In this document: in pieces, positions 57,340 to 64,000 of the stretch | How positions within the stretch are numbered: position 1 is the stretch's first letter | Layout: each line of letters opens with the position of its first letter | Source: Watersipora subatra | Lineage: Eukaryota > Bryozoa > Gymnolaemata > Cheilostomatida > Watersiporidae | Length of the DNA: 64,000 nt | Reading direction: 5' to 3' | Assembly (NCBI RefSeq): GCF_963576615.1 | Contig: NC_088710.1 | Span: 1,468,001-1,532,000, forward strand | The notes under the pieces: generated by a model | What the model was told of the DNA's origin: nothing | Database searches by the model: none | What the model saw: only the letters and a program-made list of their open reading frames with translations | Program-made: the position numbers and the translations under genes

Positions 57340-58341
57340 AAAATATATCTTGTTGAGGTTTGTGCTTTGTTTATTAAGTACTGTATTGATATAATTATTT
57401 AAACCGTCCTATTAAGCTAGACAGACACGAGTTCTTCAGTAAGTTAACTGCTTACGGAGCTGATTTTGAAGCAGTAATCGTAGCCGAACAAAATACTGTC
57501 GATTTCTAGTTCTTTTAACAAAGCTGACATTTCAGCATGAGATTAGCCGCGATTCCTACCAGGACTTTTTAGGGGTAGCTGCGGAGTTCAAGAAATTTGG
57601 TCAAGTAAATAAGTTTTTGTCTAAATTTTATTTTCAATTCCGTTGTGGTTTAAGTTTTTCCTTTAAATATACGAGTCTATTCCATTTTTGCTTTTGTCAT
57701 TTTTAAATATACTGTGTTTTGTGAACAATATTTTTGGTTACACGCTCAGTTTTTCATAAATAGTACATTTATTATTGCTCTTTTAATGTTAATTTCTTAC
57801 TTCAAGGTTAATTTCTAACATATTTTACCCAAGAACTATCTGTTCATTAAACAGGTTTCATCTGTGTTTTGGATAACTTATGTTATACACAATTTTTCTG
57901 CATCTGCACATACAACAGTGTTGGATTTGCTTTTTCATCTTATTCTAGTTTTTACTATGTTTAGTTTGCGCGGTTTTCCATAAGTTGTGTGAATTATATT
58001 GATTAATACTGGTTCAGACAGTAGTGAAGGTGCTAAACTTTTAGCTATGCCATTATTTACCAGTAAATAATCTGTATTTATACCTGCAAGTTCAACACTT
58101 TCAATACACGACCAACAGAAATCCTAAACCAATAATAATAATGACAATAGGTTACAAAATGTCTAAAAAAGTTACACCTTATATGAACAATGGTTTTCCC
58201 CTCTCATTTCTGCTCATCTATGAGTCTTTACAGTTCAAAGATGCAGAGTCATTGCAGTTGTTCCCTGTATAGATTTCTCTGTTAGTCTACGGGAAGTTGT
58301 GCAGGTTCTGAGGCTTTTGTTCGTCATACTGTACGGGGTCG
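57340..58341. other. Right-arm single-copy sequence, no gene recognised
   Basis: Aligns with left-arm sequence at 35.26-35.85 and 30.6-30.85 kb. A plus-strand frame just before it (57125-57337, MKKRLFCGILTIQ) has a left-arm counterpart, but the frames are not conserved. Confidence 0.5.
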
Positions 58342-58349
58342 GTGTCTGA

Positions 58350-58856
58350 CATACTTGCCAAGTAGTTGAGAAAAAAGCGTGAGATTGACGGTAAATGTAG
58401 TAGTTAAATCTGAAGCCTAGATTTCTTTGTGAAGGTTATTTCTTCATTGGGACCTACATAGGAGGCCCTTCCACGATTTTATTCAATGTTTAGGTACTCT
58501 ACTATCACTGTGAGGTCATGATCGTTTGCCAAGGATACGTCACAACTCCATGTATAATCTTTGTTTATTGGTGAAAAACTGTCGAGCAAATCGTTAGACA
58601 TCAATGTTGCTAAAGCTAAATAGCCCAGGTTTTATGGCAAACATACGGTTTAGTAGCGATCTGTTTCATTGTTGCTAACTTTGTATGACGATGAGGGCTC
58701 ACAACTAGTAAACAACAAGGGAAAACAACAAGTAAAAAAATTAAACCACTACTTTTTATTAAGAAAGCTGGGGGAAAACGGGAGATTTTGTGCAAAAGGG
58801 AGACTGACTTATAAAACTGGAGGGTCCCGGCCAAACTGGGAGACTTGGCAAGTATG
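58350..58856. mobile_element. hAT-type MITE, 507 bp
   Basis: Perfect 14-bp inverted ends CATACTTGCCAAGT/ACTTGGCAAGTATG and an exact 8-bp target duplication GTGTCTGA (58342-58349 and 58857-58864). The ends resemble those of the 189-bp MITE at 36394, so both are probably moved by the same transposase. Small open frames inside are not conserved. Confidence 0.93.
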
Positions 58857-59344
58857 GTGTCTGAGTGAAATTGTCTTGAATATGTCATGGAAATGTACTA
58901 GTTGAAGGTTATAACCAGTTTTTGCTATTTTTGCCATGTCCAATGGAAGTTGGCAGAGCGGTGTATGTACAATCACCTTTAATGTCTGTTTGCACTTTTC
59001 TGATATGCTGTTTAATATAAGTTTTTAGAAGATTTGCCTCTTAGTTGTCTTTAGCGGTTTCCCGATCTTCCGGTTAATACATGGAATCACAGTTTTAAGC
59101 TGCATAAGTCATGCTTTGTCATTTGCAAAACATGTCATAACTCACTGCAAATTTTGTATCCGCTCAATTTGTAATTCACAGCCAGAACAACTTTTCCCTT
59201 TTTGAGGGTTTTTATTAAAGAAAGTGTTTTGAGTAATGTTTTTTAGATATCGTGTATATTGAGTGATGCAAATAAAAGTCTGAAATAAGTCGTCAAAAAA
59301 GTCTATAGTAAAGAGCATTCATGGTCAATATATATCAAGAGTAT

Positions 59345-59457
59345 TAAATTTAGCAAAAATTAGATTAGCTCATGAGGAGTCATCTAGTCATATTTGCTCA
59401 TGAGGAGTCATCTACTCATATTTGCTCATGAGGAATCATCTACTCACATTTGCTCCC
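59345..59457. repeat. 28-bp tandem repeat, about three copies
   Basis: Unit TTTGCTCATGAGGAGTCATC followed by TACTCATA. Confidence 0.85.
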
Positions 59458-59613
59458 TCAGTGATGTTACATTATTCTTATCGTTGTGTATTTAATTTTT
59501 GCTGAACTCCGATCTCACCGATAAAAAAACACGACTGTATTCAAATCGAGGCTTGTGAAGCGATTACTGTATGTTCTAGTTGTAAGTTAATTACTCTTTG
59601 AGCTTTTCTTTAA

Positions 59614-60514
59614 AGGTTGACTTGCAACAAAATTCACATTACAGTTGTTTGGTATCAAAAGGTTCACCATGTATTACTCTGCTGGGTTGTAGGTACAAAA
59701 TATGTGGAAATGTGAATACAAGCTCTTAAAAGCTCAAGAACGAACAGTTAATTGCAGCCATTAAGAAAACGCCGTAGGTTGGAATCCCTTTATTTTGATG
59801 ACGTACTCTACTAAACGTAGTTATTGTTTTGACACATGATGTTATCACATGAAGTAAAAGGCCAATAAAAGGCTCAATATAAAATGTCTTGTAGCACTAG
59901 TTTATGACAAACACTTCGGGCTCTATAAAAAAGCCCATATCAAATATAGATGCTTGCTACTTTACAATTTCGTTTCAGCTTGGTCTAATCATCTAGTCGT
60001 AATCTGATCATGTGACCCATACTTCCTGCCAAATGCCGCGAACAATTTTGGCAGCATTATTCGACTATCACAGGTGACCAACAGGCTCGTCATGTTTTTC
60101 AGATGATGATATGCACTCCTTCGAGCTAAGGTTAAAAAATTGAACAATTTTTTACGGTAGGTTTTGAGATATCAGTGCTCAAAGTGACAGCATTACAATG
60201 ATGATGAAATAGACGCGTAAGGACAACAGACATGGTTTTGTTGAATTCGTGAAGTATATTTGGAAAAATATTTTGACGAATGAGGTTGCATGAAAGTGTA
60301 AAAAGAAACCATCGCGTTTAACTACGTCCCATTTGAGCCGTTTTGGAAAGAGATTCCAACCTACGGCGTTTTTGTGATGGCTGTGATTAACTGTTCGTTT
60401 TTGAGCTTGTAATCACATTTCCACATATTTTGAACTTGTAACACAGCAGAGTAAGACATGATGGATCTTTTGATACCAAATAACTGTAAAGTGAATTTTG
60501 TTGCAAGTCAACCT
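59614..60514. mobile_element. TTAA-flanked MITE with long inverted ends, 901 bp
   Basis: The left end AGGTTGACTTGCAACAAAAT runs inverted into the right end, and the arms remain alignable for about 170 bp (for example AACGCCGTAGGTTGGAATC inverted near 60350). TTAA (or TA within TTTAAA) flanks both ends. A partial copy of the same family lies at 25587-25655. No coding capacity. Confidence 0.8.
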
Positions 60515-61243
60515 TTAAAGAGAGAGCAACTCCACTGATCTCACTATAGTCGGATACATCACTCATCCAGGGTCTGACAAGAAGAATTATTTAATGGCAA
60601 CCAACCAGGCAGTGAGACACAACTAATCCATCCTGTTCTAGTGCAACCAACGAATGGTGCAACCAATGAATGGTGCAACCTGTCTGTGGGTGATTATTGG
60701 TCAAGTTGTGACAAGACTGGTGATTGATATGAGGTTATAAGTGATTGAGGAGATCTTAATACATACAGGAAACTGTTAATAAACTGTGGTTACTATGGAT
60801 ACATGAATAAATAGAGTGAGTAAATGAAGGATGGTAACTGGTAAAATCCTCTAAAGTTTACCTCAAATGAGCTAATTGTTGGATATTAGGTTTGCAGTAG
60901 GGACTACCGTGAGATTGGTGGCAGAATTCTGCTGTGGGCTGCATCGTGTGTTAGCGAAGACTGGTAGCAAAGGGGAGGTTGGTGTGCCATCGTAGAAGCT
61001 CGGTGCTGCGTAGCAACATCTTTGTTGTTTTCCTGACACTAACTTCCTTAAAGCTGTCACTTCTGACATCTGGAACTTTTCTTTGCATAGAAAGTTTCTA
61101 TGCACCATATAAGCATTGCTCATGACTAAAACTGTACGAGTTAACAACCAGTCGGAGACCTAAATTGCAACTGAATTGAAGAGGTTTGTTAAAGACGATT
61201 GGTCAATAGCGGAAGTTGTTTGGTATTTAATGGTTCCCAACTT
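60515..61243. other. Right-arm sequence upstream of the minisatellite
   Basis: 60750-61243 aligns with 29460-29930 inverted (AACAGTTTCCTGTATGT, GGAAGTTGTTTGGTATTTA). It contains a small direct repeat of GTGCAACCAATGAATG near 60640-60680. No gene. Confidence 0.6.
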
Positions 61244-61610
61244 CACATTACTTTGTTAGTACTATTGCATCACCATACCACTTGTTAGTAGGCCTACATT
61301 CCTTTGTTAGTTCTATCGCATCACCATGCCACTTGTTAGTACATTCCTTTGTTAGTACTATTGCATCACCATGCCACTTGTTAGTATATTTCTTTGTTAG
61401 TACTATTGCAGCACCGTACCAATTGTTAGTACATTCCTTTGTTAGTACTATTGCATCACCATTCTACTTGTTAGTACATTCCTTTGTTAGTACTATTGCA
61501 TCACCATACCACTTGTCAATACATTATTTTGTTAGTACTATTGCATCACTATACCACTCGTTAGTACATTCCTTTGTTGGTACTATTGCATCACCATACC
61601 ACTTGTGCAT
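61244..61610. repeat. 45-bp minisatellite, about eight copies (right arm)
   Basis: Same unit as 28925-29457, inverted. Copy number differs between the arms. Confidence 0.92.
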
Positions 61611-61954
61611 ACTTTAGCTAATTAATAATTTGTCTTTAAAAGGAAATTAATACAGTGATGTGTCACCAGGTCGATAAGATGAGCATGGCCGATGTTTTTT
61701 ATAATATGACTGAAATCTCTTTATCGATAATGCCTCAGCAAAATATTAAGTAGCCTGATGAAACAACTTCTGAAATAGAATTGATTCTTACTGCAAAACA
61801 CTGCTTCCTTTTAAGCAACAACAAAACTTCTATAAAATTACTGACTGGTCACGCGCATTCCACATCATTTGTGTAATCATGACAAATGCACGATGAGCCA
61901 TGCTATGGTCATGGTCAACTCTGCAGAAGTCACTAGAAAGGTCACTAAAAACCA

Positions 61955-62165
61955 TGCTATATGGTCACTACAAATATTGCTACATGGTCACTACAAAACC
62001 ATGTTATATGGTCAGTACAAACCATGCTATATGCTCACTACAAACCATGCTATATGGTCACTACAAACCATGATATATGTTCACTACAAACCATGTTATA
62101 TGGTCACTACAAACCATGCTTATGGTCACTACAAACCATGATATATGGTCACTACAAACCATGCT
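61955..62165. repeat. 23-bp tandem repeat, about nine copies
   Basis: Unit GGTCACTACAAACCATGCTA followed by TAT. Present only in the right arm, between the minisatellite and the TRIM gene. Overlapping frames here are artefacts. Confidence 0.9.
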
Positions 62166-62498
62166 ATGTGTCTATAAGAAACACAAAATAAAGTTATCAG
62201 AATTGAAAGCAAAACAGATCAATAATAAACTTACATGTTAATCTATAGATACTATACATGTACAGCTAAGCTAGACTTTATGGCAGGATGAATAGATCCT
62301 AGTCACCAATGCCTGTTTTACATAGAAAAGAGTTTTACAGACGCTGAAGGTACAGCAATAGCACATGTAAAAATATGATAAGCACTTTTCCTACAGGATT
62401 TCTTTGCAGAAGTCATGCCATTATTTTTATAGCAACACATACAGTTTCACAGTGCTTTAGCATTTTTCAGCTCATCCAGTTTGTGCCTCGTTGAAGAT

Positions 62499-63352
62499 AT
62501 GGCAGAGGCTAGTACAGAGCTGGTTGGTGACTATAAATGTGGATTTTGCTGTCTAGAGTTTAAACGTATGGTTGATCCACGGACACTACCATGTCAGCAT
62601 GTGTACTGTAAGAAATGTCTAGAAGAACATGCAGAAGAGAATGATGGTAAAATACTCTGTGAAGAATGCGAGTAAGTATGGTAAAATATGATTGATATAT
62701 ATTGAGCATTACCTCATTATTATGATTACCACAAATATTTTGGTTACATTGTTGATACTATGATAAATACAATCAATATTCTATTTTTTATTAGGGCTGT
62801 CTATGATAAACCTCACATATGTAACTTTCCAAAAGTGATGGCACGACGAGTGGCCGTTAAAACTACACTCAAGTGTGAATGCCATGACTGTACAGGAAAG
62901 CAGGCTACCTGTTATTGCTCACAGTGTGCACGTAGGATGTGTGACACCCATAAACAGGTTAATGCTTAGATGTCATCTAGAAACTTGTCAGAAGGGAACT
63001 TTTGTATTGTCCAGAGAGCTAAGAACTTTTTGTTGCATTTTTAGAGTGCTCAATAAATCAAGTTACTTATTTGAGCAACAGCTGCGTGTTTATATAATTT
63101 GCTTTGGCTGTTTTGGCAAGTTGTATTGTGAGCTCATCTTTTGGTCTCATCTAAATTGTGGTCTTTAACAGGGTCACTCAGGTTTCTTTGGAGACAGTCA
63201 TACATTGATACCAATATCAAAATACGCTGCCACACCTGGCAAGTACAAAAGTGTTACATGTAAAACTCATGGTAACGAAGTGATAGCCTGTTGCCGAGAC
63301 TGTGGCAAGCAACTTTGCCAGAAGTGTGACCTTGAAAAAAAGGAATGTTCAG
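62499..63352 (+). CDS. TRIM-like RING/B-box protein, right copy, first three exons
   Basis: Exons 62499-62671, 62795-62957 and 63172-63352 have exactly the same lengths (173, 163, 181) as in the left copy. Order: RING finger (CGFC, LPCQHVYCKKC, LCEEC), B-box-1-like zinc motif (CECHDC, CYCSQCARRMCDTH), B-box 2 (CKTHGNEVIACCRDCGKQLC). The RING exon differs from the left copy at about five bases, with one amino-acid change (Asn to Lys in CKNC/CKKC), which suggests selection on both. The donor after exon 3 (GTAAGG at 63353) is intact, so coiled coil and C-terminal exons probably lie beyond the window. Likely role: ubiquitin ligase. Confidence 0.9.
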
Positions 63353-64000
63353 GTAAGGGAGCCTAACTCTTAGAAAATTTAGTTCATTTATTGATTAATG
63401 AACACGCTTCTATAATATTCCAGTAACATATAAATTAGAAACACCACATAGTAAACTAGTTGAAAATATATAGCTAAGTATTGAACTGTAATTTCCAATG
63501 TGTCTGAGCTGAAGCTATCTCTTGGATAGTGTTTAGTGTTTGCTTGCTATAATGTAATGTCATATGGTGCCATGTTTTATCACAATTACTCCTCTTTTGC
63601 AAAAACCAGTGAACATGCGTTCAACTAAATTTTATAAGAAAGTACATTTTTGATAAGTAGAAGAGAGACAAAGAAAATATTTTTCTAGAATACTTTAATA
63701 TAGCTAAAGTAAAATTAATATTCAACTTCACTTAGTTTTATTGTCAAGCCAAAGTTTTATACATTTAATTAAGTACTATGATGATCAACTATTTAGATTT
63801 GTCTCCCCTGTTGTATTATACACACTGTTTTTATTATAATCCAAAATGTGCTGACTGTATAAAGCTCTTACTTAGATGGTCCATGTATATAAGTATCTCT
63901 ATAAATCTCAGTGTTGGTCTTTTTGTTAAACCCTATGTCCAGTTACAGCAGTTAATATCTAGCAATGGAAAGTCTGAAAATTTGAACTCAGGTCCTCCAA
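63353..64000. other. Intron 3 of the right TRIM gene
   Basis: AT-rich, no further TRIM exon seen. The first 350 bases align with 26900-27235 of the left arm, and the match fades after about 63700. Confidence 0.6.

Larger units (their letters stand above)
56955..63700 (+). repeat. Right arm of the large inverted duplication
   Basis: Aligns, inverted, with 26900-43410. It carries the second TRIM gene, the shared 45-bp minisatellite and matching single-copy stretches. It lacks both LTR elements of the left arm, but has private insertions at 58350-58856 and 59614-60514 and a private 23-bp repeat at 61955-62165. Confidence 0.85.

Noticed and set aside
61869..62191. Two overlapping plus-strand frames with HYKPCYMVTTNHAI repeats
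   Set aside because: Products of the 23-bp tandem repeat; two frames look equally good and neither is conserved in the left arm.

Overview
The window looks like animal nuclear DNA, most likely an invertebrate. It is AT-rich, its genes are split by canonical GT-AG introns, and it is packed with metazoan transposon families. Nothing bacterial or organellar is visible and no tRNA or rRNA gene was found. A marine lophotrochozoan is plausible but is only a guess. All similarities come from reading the sequence; no searches were run.

Layout. 0-1 kb: 3' end of an LTR element. 1-8.3 kb: a decayed hAT transposase gene split by a 5.2 kb MULE that has terminal inverted repeats (TIRs), a target-site duplication (TSD) and a FLYWCH/transposase pseudogene. 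9-10.8 kb: a piggyBac-type MITE, and a TATA-box plus oligo-T unit that may encode a small RNA. 14.1-14.7 kb: a two-unit divergent ubiquitin-like gene broken by a frameshift. 14.9-17.9 kb: a 30-bp satellite of about 100 copies, whose edge received a 1,355-bp hAT element. 19.3-22.35 kb: an R4/Dong-like LINE lying between (TA)n tracts. 22.5-25.6 kb: a PIF/Harbinger element with a MADF gene and a transposase carrying a nonsense codon.

26.9-63.7 kb is a large, diverged inverted duplication. Each arm carries a RING/B-box (TRIM-like) gene, one on each strand, head to head about 34 kb apart. The left arm was later invaded by a small LTR element (31.5-35.3 kb: gag and protease, no reverse transcriptase) and by a 7.3 kb Gypsy element (35.9-43.1 kb). 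The right arm keeps the equivalent positions empty and has its own MITEs.

The spacer (43.4-56.9 kb) holds a 47-bp minisatellite, two old R4 fragments and a CR1/Jockey-like LINE. The LINE is split by an 8.2 kb MULE-type element.

Most striking is the gene in that 8.2 kb element. Thirteen exons can be joined by GT-AG splice sites with every phase agreeing, giving an uninterrupted 828-residue transposase with a SWIM zinc finger. Its introns contain a Gypsy integrase fragment, a foldback element and a perfect 24-bp hairpin. Nearly every other element here is broken by stops or frameshifts, so this gene is either a young mobile copy or one kept by selection. The two TRIM genes are the only clear host genes.
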